DNA from: Axinella damicornis
Taxonomy: Eukaryota > Porifera > Demospongiae > Axinellida > Axinellidae
NCBI GenBank assembly: GCA_963931865.1
Contig: OZ007509.1
Coordinates: 17,598,508-17,662,507, forward strand
Direction: 5' to 3'
DNA: 64,000 nucleotides
A model generated the notes under the pieces. The model did not search any database and had not been told where the DNA came from. It worked only from the letters and a program-made list of their open reading frames with translations. This document shows, in pieces, positions 49,921 through 60,134 of the stretch (its first letter is position 1; every line of letters begins with the position of its first letter). The translations under genes were made by a program, and so were the position numbers.

Positions 49921-51152
49921 TCAATGTTCGTTAACAATACTACTATATCCAGTGTCATTGTGGGATATAAGTGGCTGATCTTCCCTAGCAGTCACATCAG
50001 TGTTCGAAAATGCTCCCGTGTATGGCACAACAAAGAAAGTGGAACTTGGAACAACAGGTGGGTGAGAACTTGGGTTAGTGATTAGGGTCTGTGTCACAGG
50101 TTGTTGTCCAATATTTGCTCGTTTCTGCTTTCGTTTGCAGCCACGAGATGTTTTCCATTCTGCTGCTGCTCTCTTGATTGACCCCCATTTTAACTTCTTG
50201 AGAGAATACAAATAAAGAAAGAAGCCAGTTGGGTATATCAGCATGGAAAATGGAGGTCCTATCTGAGCATATATCCAATAGGCATAACTTTCAGTTTCAG
50301 TGACATCTCCTCCAATCCTTATCATAACAAACACAATTGATGAGCTGTCAAACGGGACTGAAGTGAGCAGAAAGCACATCAGTAGCAATACACCTCTGAC
50401 ATTCTTAAGGTGCTTATGTTTCATTTCTCGATAAGTGTGTGCGAGTCTACAAAAGACAACAGCAAATCCGATCGTGAACAGGATGTGAACTATACAAGCA
50501 ATTGTAATAAGAATGGCTTCAGTGTAAACTATTTGGCTGTAAGGCTGAATTGTTTTACAGTCATCCTTGAGATATTTTATCCAGCAAAAAGCACTTAATC
50601 CTCCCGACCCTGTTCCATAAGTACCCGTAGTAAAAGGCAGCCATAGGTATGTAAGAGGCAAAAAGATCATCAGTAGAGTGAAGAAACACTCAAGTATAAG
50701 CCTCGGATACTTAGAGTTCGATAGTCTCAAAAATGGATCACCTCGGAACTGTTTGTAAACTGTGTAAACCAAGAACACGTTTATCCCAATGATGAAGTTA
50801 TACACCATAGCGCCGGTCCACAGATCAAAAAAGCCAACAAATTCACAGAATTGTTTCTGACCACGGTACTCAAACTGGTGCTCTATTTGAATCACGAAGC
50901 TAACGTCACGCAGGCATGTCACAATCGTAAGATGGACAAACAAACGCTGGAGTGTACTTGAGTATGCCTTGTAGAAAACCAGGAAGAGAAGTATCAATGC
51001 CAGTGTGAAGAGCGACATTGCTCCAGAGATACCCCTTATAAGATTGAGAGACTTCAGTTGTTCCACAGTAAAGTTGGTACAGTTGAGGTTAAACTGTGAC
51101 TGGGGGTACGTTAAGCCATCTTCAGGCAGCAGAGCTGCACTGGACGTTAATC
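49921..51152 (-). CDS. 7TM receptor 7 (main exon; first exon uncertain)
   Basis: Exon after a TTATAG acceptor at 51153 encodes LTSSAALLPEDG, NCTNFTVEQL, seven TM helices, YKQFRGDPFLRL, CWIKYLKDDC, SMLIYPTGFFLYLYSL, a tail with RGCKRKQ (one Cys of the usual CGC lost), REDQPLIS and DTGYSSIVNEH. The frame is intact. No signal exon is seen close upstream; the nearest candidate is 54288-54333, beyond a decayed receptor. The open frame that continues upstream across a 53-nt poly-C run is intronic. Confidence 0.82.
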
Positions 51153-51205
51153 CTATAAGGAAAAAAAAAGTGTTAGCTATGACTTTACAATAGCTGCGTA
51201 CACAC

Positions 51206-51207
<2 letters not shown>

Positions 51208-51260
<53 letters not shown>
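51208..51260. repeat. Poly-C run (53 nt)
   Basis: The longest homopolymer in the window, 56 bp upstream of the receptor 7 acceptor. Read on the sense strand of the gene it is poly-G. Confidence 0.9.
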
Positions 51261-51388
51261 ATTCCTGGCAAGACAGTCTATAGCTACTGTTGGGGCTCAG
51301 ATGGCTCCAGATTCGGTCATTAGTCTCACGGGAAGAAGACTTACTACTACATACTTGGCCCATACTGTGATGGTGTAAATAGACTCCT

Positions 51389-51431
51389 CTTGTGCATGCC
51401 CAGACCACAAGGGGTATGGTCTGGGCACAAG
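51389..51431. repeat. Imperfect hairpin CTTGTGC...GCACAAG
   Basis: 'cttgtgcatgcccagaccac' pairs with 'gtatggtctgggcacaag'. Possibly another short foldback element. Confidence 0.7.
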
Positions 51432-52535
51432 ACTAAGTGATAACATGTACTAGGATGGCGAGAGGGTGACCACTGCAAAATGAAGGTGTCACGTACCCTC
51501 ATAATGAGGGTGAGTTGGAAGGTGTGCTATTCAGTATTTGCTAAATTAGCCTATTAAAGCATCTTCCATGTCTTTTCCTCAAGTTGGAGGTCAAGGGTCA
51601 CATGCATCAACAAAAAGTTTAGAACATTTATTTAGTGCAGAAACCAAAAACTTCAGCCTGAAGCATAGCAAACAGAAATAATACTCCTATATTATCTATG
51701 ACAATGGCCGAAGTTCATTGTTGAATATGCACTTTGTCTACAGATTTGAGGAAAGACATGAAACACGGCTAAGGAAGCATCTTTAGTGAATCAACAAGCA
51801 TGTTTAGGTTCTGTCCTACACTGAAAAGGGCATTTTATGAAGTCCAGGAGTCCATTCCAGTGATTGCATAGATGCCATTTTCATTCGTGTCTGCGTCCGA
51901 ATCCGTGTCCATGTCAACGTCCGAGCCAGCCCGTATCCACATTTTTCACTTACTCATATAGCATCCCTCATCTTTATCAAAAGTGGGGTGCTACGTCTGT
52001 CATGAAGTGTGAACACCCCAAAGGTCTTGCTAACTAGAACACCCCATGTTACTTTTTATAGCTGGAGAATGTACATTTAACACAGGGCCTTGAAGTTGAG
52101 TTGTAGGCATTATCAAGCAGAGGGAGCAGTTTGGTGCCAAGGCATTTATATATGAATGTTGCCCATTTATAGCTATCAACTTGGTTATAGGAGGCATGCT
52201 CCATGACCACAGTATGAAAGTCCAATTGCGCTTTTTACGCTATATATACTCTGCTCATGAGCTCTGCAGTATCTTTAGAATCAGAGATCTAGTGACAGCA
52301 TGTGCCCCTAGAGGACATGTACAAAAGTATCAGCAAAAGGCTGTACATGTATTACCCGCAAACTCAGCAATGTCTTCAACAACAATAACAGTAACTACAG
52401 CATAATTATATAGCCTTCTCCCAGATGAGGGACCCATGATAAATAGTTGTGGGTAGCTACGTATAGGTGTTCTTGGAATACACCTTATCATGATACTGTG
52501 GCAGGATATGTATACCTATTGTGGCTTGTTATCAC
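51432..52535. other. Intergenic/intronic stretch with no recognised gene
   Basis: No convincing coding exon, RNA gene or repeat family recognised. A 74-codon plus-strand frame at 52181-52405 shows no motif. Confidence 0.5.
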
Positions 52536-52570
52536 AACTGTAAGTGCACATTCAATGTGCACTTACAGTT
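52536..52570. repeat. Perfect 17-bp-arm hairpin with 1-nt loop
   Basis: 'aactgtaagtgcacatt' + C + 'aatgtgcacttacagtt' is a perfect inverted repeat. Confidence 0.9.
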
Positions 52571-52794
52571 AAAATAACAGTGAACAGTGTTCACTGGACT
52601 GGAGTGGATGGGAGTGGGCTGGAGTGAACTGGCTATACATTATAGTTATACTCACTATCCTATTCATAACCAGGCTATCAGGTGCCCCTCTTTGTAGTCT
52701 CTGGGGTCAAAGGCCAGGATACATGCATATTTAATAGCATGTAGTTACGTAGGACCCATAATCTGCAATAAAGGACTCTTCTGAGGGTGATAAG

Positions 52795-53167
52795 CAGGGG
52801 CGGATACAGGATTTGTAAAGGGGGGGGGGGGGGGGGGGGGGGCACTATATATTACACACTGCAAGTTCCAGATGTACGAGGATTGCAGGTCCCGGGGCCG
52901 CCATATGCATGAGCTTCTTTCTTGCTCAAATTTCGCTCACGAATGTAATACGTACGTACACGGAGGGGTATACTAGATCATGGTCTCGTTCCCAAGCCAT
53001 TCTGTTTCAGGCAACGCACAGTATTGCGAGCTGAGGAGGCCAGGCCAAGAGTTGCAACGTAGCGGCAGCAAGTTAGTAAGGAGGAAAATAAAGTGATGGA
53101 GAAGCAAAAGGGGGGGGGGGGGGGCACCAGCCCCAGGTGCCCCCCCCCCCCCCTAGATCTGCCACTG
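52795..53167. mobile_element. hAT-like nonautonomous element with poly-G/C ends
   Basis: Left end 'caggggcggatacagg' with a G run and right end with a C run plus 'ctagatctgccactg' are imperfect inverted repeats. ATAAG flanks both sides (52790-52794, 53168-53172). Internal G run at 53110-53124 faces C run at 53140-53153. No intact gene inside. Confidence 0.7.
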
Positions 53168-53304
53168 ATAAGGGATGAAAGAAGTCAGACAACAGTGTGA
53201 ATGGTGCTGCCTGATATGATCTGCAGACATTGCAATGTAAGACAGAAGATTGGATTGCCAAGCACCATTTTTGTCACTAGCATAGCCACTTTTCATAGAA
53301 TATA

Positions 53305-53985
53305 TAGAACACTCCGTTCTGCTTTTGTTTACATGCTCAGGAGGTATTCCAGATCTGCTGCCCTCTTGATTGACCCCCATTTTAACTTCTTGAGAGAATA
53401 GACAGTCGGGTAATCAACATGGAAACTGAACGTCCTATAGAGTCTACAAAAGGCAATGGCCAGTCCTAGGATGTGAAGTATGCAAGCAATTGCGATTGTA
53501 AAATTTCAGGGTGTATTTAGTAAAAGGCAGCCATAGGTATGTAAGAGGCAAAAAGATCATCAGTAGAGTACATACTAGTGAAGAGACACTCCAATGTAAG
53601 CCTCAGAGTTTGAAAACGGATCACCTCTCAGCTGCCTGCAAATTGTGGACCTAGTATAGACCATGATAGTGGAGGCACGCATATCCAACAAATTCACAGA
53701 ATTGTTTCTGACGGTGGTATTGAGACTGGCACTCTAGTTTAAGCACAAAACTAACATCATGCACGCAGGTCACAATCGTTAGGTGGAAAAACAAATGCTG
53801 GAGTGTAGCTACTTGTGTATGCCTTGTATAGAACACCAAGAAGTATTGATGCCACTGTCAACAGGTATATTGCTCCGGAGATACCCCTAGATTCTTCAGT
53901 TGTTCCACAGTTAAGATGCTACAGTTGAGGAGGTTAAACTTTGACTGGGGCTGCAGAGCATGCAGCACTAGATGCCCATTCTATA
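53305..53985 (-). pseudogene. 7TM receptor relic E
   Basis: Recognisable tail ('ctcttgattgacccccattttaacttcttgagagaata'), TM4 ('aaaaggcagccataggtatgtaagaggcaaaaagatcatcagtagagt') and TM1-2 ('ttgtttctga', 'acaatcgttaggtggaaaaacaaatgctgg') pieces, in order, but with many deletions, stops and a 53575 insertion. Broken, yet its signal exon at 54288-54333 is still intact. Confidence 0.85.
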
Positions 53986-54287
53986 GTGCTGCGCATCTTT
54001 ACTCGTTAACGAGTCAGGGTGTGGTTTGAATGACTGTCACGGCTGTCCTCAGTGTGTGAAATTTGGAGGATGAAAACCCGAGAGAACCAGATCTAAGGCA
54101 AAATGGCAAATTGACTGGTAATATCCTCCAAGTCGCGCGTAGTCGGCCATTGCGTCACTGGTCTGCCCGCTATAGCGCTATCGCGCTCGGTCTGGCTTTT
54201 CCAGACTATTACGTAGCTAGCAGTAAACCGCAAAGAACTTCGCTACAACACCCCAGGATGTTATCACGTTTCCATGAACAAACTCAC

Positions 54288-54333
54288 CATCGGTAGCTAA
54301 GAACACCACAATCAGAGTCACCATGCGCTCCAT
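54288..54333 (-). CDS. Intact signal-peptide exon (of relic E or receptor 7)
   Basis: MERMVTLIVVFLATD followed by a phase-1 GTGAG donor, like the first exons of the other receptors. Relic E next to it is dead, so this exon could serve receptor 7 by a 3.1-kb splice over the relic. Confidence 0.6.
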
Positions 54334-54439
54334 CGTCCCGCAGCCGCAATACGATATTTTGTACGGTATCCTAATTAGCGGACTGACCAATCAGATGCGG
54401 CGAGACTGCTATAGTACATGCTATTAGTAGTAGCTAGTT

Positions 54440-54585
54440 AGTGATGCTGGGAGAGAGAGAGAGATCTAGAGACAGAGAGAGGGGGAGAGAGAGAGAAATT
54501 TAATCCACAGAAAGATTCTAGGCCCAGCTGGGAATCGAATACGAGTCATGCAGATGCTCTAACTGGACCGAACGTCAGAGGCTGT
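54440..54585 (-). mobile_element. tRNA-derived SINE-like element with CT-rich tail
   Basis: Minus strand 'cagttagagcatctgcatgactcgtattcgattcccagctggg' resembles the A-box end, anticodon region and B box of a tRNA, followed by a 'ctctctctct' tail. Not a functional tRNA because the acceptor stem is missing. Confidence 0.55.
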
Positions 54586-54880
54586 GGCAGTCGGAGAAGA
54601 GTATCCACTGATCAGGCAATGTGCTTGTACAGTCAACCCACCCAGGCCCGCAACCCCATCCACAGGTGGCTCGATCCATGAGTTGAGGACTTCAGTTATC
54701 TCCAGAGAATCAATTGGAGTCACAGCTGAGGCCTCCGCACAATACCTGGAGCTGGTATAATCATGCAGCTTGTGTTCTGCTCCTCTGCCATGAATGAGAG
54801 TGACATACGGAAGTGCATACGGAAAAAAACAAAAATGCCCTGCTGGTTGAAAGCTGGCCATGCATGTTACATGTACAAAA

Positions 54881-55524
54881 CTATAAATCTATCACAACAT
54901 CATGAGGCTGAAGTCCTCCAACTTTATTAAGTTTTACGTAGTTCTTAACTACAAGTTCGTTCCCCAGGTGTATAATCGCACAGCGGATCCTAATATTCCC
55001 CTTGGGCAGGCTCTCTAGTCCTAGACAAGCAATTTCATCTTCAATGTCTTCCATCGTTATTTTCACCCCCTTTACTCCATCACGAATCAGCCATTGCCGA
55101 GCCACAATGATGGCATCCTCGTCCTCCAGGGGTGCCTGCAAAAAGGATGTATACAGTCAGATGAATCTACTTAGGAAGCAATTTACATCAAGAACTTGAA
55201 AATCTACAAGCACAATCCCCGTGTATATAGCACCGTAACCTCCCGACAGTAGCTCCTGATAATACGTACACCCGTTGCACATGGTCATTTATCATTTGAA
55301 GGTATGTCCACACAAACACTGGAATAGTAAGTTACTAAATTCCATCACCCTTGGGCATATTTCTGAGAGATTACGGTACATGCATGCACATAATGCAAAT
55401 TTAACATGAGAGAAGGCATAACACACACTATTAAGCCTAGGGTAAGCAGGACCCTTTTGTTTTTGGCCACCTTTTCTGCTCGGTGGAGTTCATACTCCGA
55501 GCGGTCATCCTCCAAGTCTTCATC
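54881..55524 (-). CDS. Unknown conserved-looking gene, last two exons
   Basis: Exon 55429-55524 (acceptor CATCAG) encodes DEDLEDDRSEYELHRAEKVA and KNKRVLLTLGLI, a charged YELxRxxxIAxNKxxLxxLGL-type motif seen in several animal nuclear proteins. It joins in phase 0 to 54881-55135: APLEDEDAIIVARQWLIRDG, KITMEDIEDEIACLGLESLP, HLGNELVVKNYVKL, stop TAG. Acidic and helical, no TM. The donor GTGTGT at 55428 is weak. Upstream exons not found, so the start is unknown. Function unknown. Confidence 0.5.
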
Positions 55525-55705
55525 CTGATGTGAACAGAGGGGTTTACATTCCAATTATAAGGCATCACAGAAAACAATAGGTACCCAAGAGCATTGCCAC
55601 AACAAATCTACATAGCTACATAAAATCACACCCATGGGTGATGGGGTTACTGCTGGAGCTATTCCAGGGGATCTGTTCACATCAGGAGGATGAAGACTTT
55701 GAGGA
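55508..55705. repeat. Inverted duplication of an exon start
   Basis: 'cctccaagtcttcatcctgatgtgaacag' (55508-55536) recurs inverted as 'ctgttcacatcaggaggatgaagactttgagg' (55670-55701). Nearby, segments about 55530-55620, 55975-56045 and 56045-56115 are direct imperfect repeats ('ttacattc', 'aagagcattgccac', 'aaatctacata'). Confidence 0.75.
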
Positions 55706-56340
55706 AGGTTACAAGGTACGGAGAGCAGTGAAGGTTAGCTACCCCAGTCCTAGAGAAAGTAAGTGGTTGCGAGGGTTAGGGTCTGGGAACTAGCTAGGCT
55801 AGCACCTGGATGTGTTCAATTTCACATGTAGCTAGCTATCTGTTGTATTTCTGTTATATAGGAGAACTGTAATCCAAGAAAAAAAAATGCAAGTGGCAGC
55901 AGTCAAGAAAAGAAGCAAATGTAAGTGGTGTTTCAGGTCTCTTAGGGATTACATCATCAAAAACCAGGAGTTGTGAGAGGTTTACATTCTAATTACAAGG
56001 CATTACAGAAAACAATAGGTACCCAAGAGCATCTCTCTTCTCCTGATGTGTGAACAGAAGGGGTTACATTCCGGCATCACTGAAAACCCAAGAACATTGC
56101 CACCACAAATCTACATACACAGTGAACAGGTGTGGAATGCAGGGAGGGGGAATCCACTTACACATTGGAGGTGTCTCTGTCCTCAGCCACCACCTCTCCC
56201 CACCAACAGCCAGGAAGAAGGAGAGTTTGGAGAAAGATGACAGTGAAGCGGTGCATCGAGTGGTGTTGCACTCAAGATCAATCCTATCAACCAGCATCAT
56301 TCTTGTGGACATCAACAGACACTATAGCCTCCTTGGGCAG
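55682..56340 (+). CDS. Possible plus-strand mini-gene exons, low support
   Basis: Candidate exons with splice consensus: 55682-55711 (EDEDFEEGYK), 55862-55920 (ENCNPRKKNASGSS...) and about 56212-56340 (RKKESLEKDDSEAVHRVVLH..., ...HYSLLGQ). The phases of exons two and three do not agree in this reading, so at most two are real. It may be a decayed inverted copy of the unknown gene on the minus strand. Confidence 0.25.
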
Positions 56341-56794
56341 GTTTGCATCAAATTCAAGGATCACATTTCCTACCAGGCATTGGTCCATGCGGAATGTATT
56401 GTCAGTTGGAGGGATGAAAAACATATGAATCCTATTAAGCAGATGTTAGTGAATCAGTTACGAGTAGTTATTATAATTTATATGGTGAGAAATTCCCTCC
56501 CTCCCTCCCTGCTGATTGTATACCATGACCAGGGGACTGCCATTTTTAACACAGTGGACAAGTTACATGACCTGTCATGTGGCATGTGAAGTCGTCCTCT
56601 GTAATCAACAGTTAATTAATTGAGGCTCTGCCCCAACAGTAGTTAATTCAGAAGAGGTGTTTCATAGCCATTCATAGCCAACATAAGTAAGGGCATTTTG
56701 TAGCATCTTATCATACAAAATGATTAAGTTGGTCTAATACCAAGATAATGGATTTGAACTGCAGCAGCTCCTAGCAAAATGCCAGCTTGTGATC

Positions 56795-57412
56795 TCAGTT
56801 ATCTGTGACGGGGCGCTCCTTGATCCACTTGGCGATGTTAGGCAGAGCCTCAACTGATGCCCGTAGCTTGGTGAGTCCTGGATAGTCCTTCAGGACCTCA
56901 TTGCCGGCCGTCATCATCACAAAATCCAGGGTCATGTAGAGGAAGAAGTCGGCCCATGTGGGCTTCCCTGTCAGCAAGCCGTTCTCGTTACCAGCAACTC
57001 GCTTACCAAACTGCTTCAGCTTCGTAGGAATGGACTCCTCTTTCAGTTTCTTCGTCGCCTTCTGCTTCCTATCCTCGTCTTTCTCAAACCAAGCTATGCC
57101 GAGCTCTTGGAGGAGATCCATGGCGGCGTCAACGACGTTCGCTAACTGGGCGTTCTCGAAAGCGTTTTCTCCAGCGAGCCCAAACTTCTCCCCAAGGTAT
57201 CTCGCGATGATTGTACTCCCTCCCAGCTGTTTGCCGTCCTCCTCGAGCAAGGGCAGGACGCCAAACGGTGTGTTGGGCTTCAGCTCCTTCCACTGCTCTC
57301 CTGCATGATCAACCCGCACGTCCTCGTACTTGACGCCAGCTTGCGCGAAGACGAAACGGCTGGGCTCGGCGGTTCCCCTGGAGTTGAAGTAGGTCAGCTT
57401 GTAGGTTGCCAT
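56795..57412 (-). CDS. Glutathione S-transferase, sigma-like class
   Basis: Cytosolic enzyme that conjugates glutathione to electrophiles; sigma-class members include hematopoietic prostaglandin D synthase. Single exon, 205 residues (human HPGDS has 199). N-terminal thioredoxin-like domain: MATYKLTYFNSRGTAEPSRF with the catalytic Tyr at position 8, FGVLPLLEEDG with the cis-Pro, and GGSTIIARYLGEKFGL binding glutathione. The C-terminal helical domain has KPTWADFFLYMTLDF. The start ATG at 57412 is chosen because sequence homologous to the family begins there; an in-frame codon at 57469 would add an atypical extension. Two copies of a GC-box-like motif lie upstream. Confidence 0.93.
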   Translation of the reverse strand: MATYKLTYFNSRGTAEPSRFVFAQAGVKYEDVRVDHAGEQWKELKPNTPFGVLPLLEEDGKQLGGSTIIARYLGEKFGLAGENAFENAQLANVVDAAMDLLQELGIAWFEKDEDRKQKATKKLKEESIPTKLKQFGKRVAGNENGLLTGKPTWADFFLYMTLDFVMMTAGNEVLKDYPGLTKLRASVEALPNIAKWIKERPVTDN

Positions 57413-57476
57413 TCTTGAAATTAAACCGCTGGATTTTGCTGACTGTAAATAATTATACCACGTGCACAAGACAGTG

Positions 57477-57570
57477 CTGATTGAGGGGCGGCGCCAAGCA
57501 CGTACGCAGACAGATGTACTGTAAACGTATAAACGCTGCTATCAGAAGGCTCTGATTGAGGGGCGGCGCC
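57477..57570. promoter_or_regulatory. Duplicated 19-bp motif upstream of GST
   Basis: CTGATTGAGGGGCGGCGCC occurs exactly at 57477-57495 and 57552-57570, 75 bp apart, about 65 and 140 bp upstream of the GST start. On the gene's strand it reads GGCGCCGCCCCTCAATCAG, with a GC-box-like core. Likely promoter elements. Confidence 0.6.
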
Positions 57571-57795
57571 GGATGTGTACTCTCACTCTGTCCGACCATC
57601 CCTCCCTACTGGTACCATTCCTTCGTCCGTCCGTCCGTCCACAGCATCAGCATAATCAGGAGTGTGGTGTTGGTGGCTGTCAACCAGCAGTACGTTGGTC
57701 GGGAGGACACTCTGCAGCTACGGCAAGGTTGCTGTTATACTGATACCACCAATTTGCATGTGGATTATAATAGGATGAGCCATGTATGCCGCCCC

Positions 57796-57831
57796 CTTCT
57801 CCTCCCCTCCCCATCCTGCATGGGGAGGGGA
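57796..57831. repeat. GC-rich hairpin
   Basis: 'ttctcctcccctccccat' pairs with 'atggggaggggagaa' around a short loop. Lies in the intergenic stretch 57413-58287, where no gene is seen. Confidence 0.75.
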
Positions 57832-58287
57832 GAACGTGATCATCCATAATCACCAGCTAACTCATTGAGCCTCCGCCCCAACTAGTTCATGTTGAGTCAG
57901 AATAAATAGAATACAGTGTCATGCATGTCTCCGACAATTAAGTGGTGGTATTAGAATGACTCTATACAAAATGAAAGCACCTATATATGGTGCTGATGCC
58001 TCGGTCAACAAGTATACAAGTCACATACATGTATACATGTAGCTCCCACTATACACTGGCAGTACACATACTTTATGTCCCCCTATCATGTACACACTTG
58101 ACCATGACATGCATAACAACTGGCCTTGTGTATACAAGACAATGGATTGGATTGAGGCTGTACATGTGCTGGAACTGTACTTCATCTTCAGCCTTCCTCA
58201 CTAAGCCTCATGTACGTTCAGTATAGAGATGCCTCTGTAACAGTGAACACAACAAATACAAGGCGGCGATCACAACTTTACAAGATT

Positions 58288-59519
58288 TCACTGCTCATCA
58301 TTGCTAACACTGCTATATCCAGTGCCAACGCACGATACAAGAGGCTGATCCTCCTTAATCGTCACACTAGTATCTGAAACATCTCCTGTGTGTGGCACAA
58401 CAAAGAATGTTGAGCTTGGATCATCAGCTGGGTGAGAGCTTGGGTATGTGATGAGTGTCTTGGTCACTCCATGTCTTTGTCCAAAATGTACTCGTTTCTG
58501 CTTCCATTTACAGCCACAGGAATCTTTCCATTCTGCTGCTGTTCTCTTGATTGACTTCCATGTTAACTTCTTCAGTGAATACAAGTAAACGAAGAACCCA
58601 ATCGGGTAGATCAGCATGGAAGCTGGAGGCCCAACTACAGAGTATACCCAAAAGGCATAATTTTCAGTGATATCCAGTGTAACGTTCACGGCAACAAAAA
58701 CAATTCCAGGGCTGTCAAGCACAACTGAAATGAGCAGAAAGCACATCAACAGCAATACGTCTCTGACATTCTTAAGATGCCTACGTTTCATTCCTCGGTA
58801 AGTGTGTGCGAGTCTACAAAAGGCAACAGCAATTCCAACTGTAAACAGGATGTGAAGTATGCAAGCGATTGCGATAAGAATGGCTTCAGCATATATTACT
58901 TGACTGTAAGGCTGAATTGTCTTACAATCCTTCTCTACATCTTTTATCCAACAAAATGCACTTAATCCTCCCGACCCTGTTCCGTAAGTGCCTTTAAGAA
59001 AAGGCAGCCATAGGTATGTAAGAGGCAAAAAGATCATCAGTAGAGTGAAGAAACACTCTAGTATAATTCTCGGATACTTAGAGTTGGTTAGTCTTGAAAA
59101 CGGATCACCTCGGAGCTGTCTGTAAATTGTGTAAACCAAGAACACGTTTATCCCAATGATGAAATTATAGACCATAGTGGAGGCCCACATATCCAAAAAG
59201 CCAACAAATTCACAGAATTGTTTCTGACCACTGTATTGAAACAGGTGCTCTATTTGAATCACGAAGCTAACATCATGTAGGCAGGTCACAATCGTAAGGT
59301 GGAAAAACAAACGCTGGAGTGTGCTTGAGTATGCCTTGTAGAACACCAGGAAAAAAAGTATCAACGTCACTACCACCAGTGATATCGCTCCGGAGATACT
59401 CTTTGCCAGATCGATATTCTTCAGTTGTTCCACAGTAAAGTTGGTACAGTTGAGGTTAAACTGTGACTGGGGATATTCCAAGTCATCTTCAGGCTGGAGA
59501 GTAGCACTAGATGCTAAAT
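58288..59519 (-). CDS. 7TM receptor 8 (main exon)
   Basis: Follows a TTATAG acceptor (59520-59521) and encodes DLASSATLQPEDD, NCTNFTVEQL, seven TM helices, YRQLRGDPFSRL, CWIKDVEKDC, SMLIYPIGFFVYLYSL, CGCKWKQ, KEDQPLVS and GTGYSSVSNDEQ. Intact frame. The likely first exon is 61633-61687 (MELPILSVILILVFLPAD, phase 1), 2.1 kb upstream, longer than the 0.4-0.8 kb introns of the others. The exon at 60035-60134 is also phase 1 and could instead splice here. Its tail is the parent or sister of relic D. Confidence 0.85.
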
Positions 59520-59810
59520 CTATAATGTATGTGTGCACATGTATAACAAGGGGACAGTGCACATACTTACATGACTATGCAGGACTTTTAACTTCAGTTC
59601 TAATGCTATAGCTAGCATGATCTTAACAACAGCACAGTGCCGTACTTAGTCTCATGAATTGCGCCCACCATACCATTGAGTAGCTAGACTGTGCAAAATG
59701 CCACTCAAATTATAGGACTTTATGACCTATATACTCTAAGTAGCTAAAGCATCACATGAATGTTAACCCCCTTGTATATCTATAGTGTGCCTAAGTCAAG
59801 GTCTGGCTAG

Positions 59811-60134
59811 CTACTCAATGGAGGGTTGCATGGGCATTTCCGATTTTATACACAATGTACAGTGAAGCGAGGTTGTCATGGCTACCGTTCTCTGAATTGG
59901 AATCTTATTCCAGGAAGCACAGCAATCCCCAAGTGGAGGTATCTCAGCTGCAGGAGAATACATACTGACACAAATCTAGATATGATAATGTAATGCATGG
60001 TGTAGCATATGAAACAAGCCTATCATTACTGTACCATATGGAGACATTGTCGGATGCTTGTTACGGACCAGGCTCTCATAACAGTTGACAAACACCATGG
60101 CAGTCACAAGCATATACAGTGTAAGTCGAGTCAT
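59811..60134 (-). CDS. Possible small secreted Cys-containing peptide (two exons)
   Basis: Exon 60035-60134 starts MTRLTLYMLVTAMVFVNC, a good signal peptide, and runs to ...TMSPY, phase 1 at GTACAG. Exon 59811-59947 (acceptor CTGCAG) continues AEIPPLGDCCASWNK..., ...LHCTLCIK, and stops at TAG. Total 78 residues; the mature part has four Cys in the pattern CC-x19-C-x2-C. It would sit inside the long intron of receptor 8 on the same strand. Alternatively, the first exon is an alternative signal exon of receptor 8. No homolog recognised. Confidence 0.4.

Noticed and set aside
51153..51408. N-terminal extension of 7TM receptor 7 with a Gly run
   Set aside because: Crosses the 53-nt poly-C run and lies upstream of a clear splice acceptor; not signal-like and absent from paralogs.
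54500..54580. Possible tRNA gene
   Set aside because: B-box-like and partial A-box-like sequence, but no complete cloverleaf or acceptor stem; a SINE remnant fits better.
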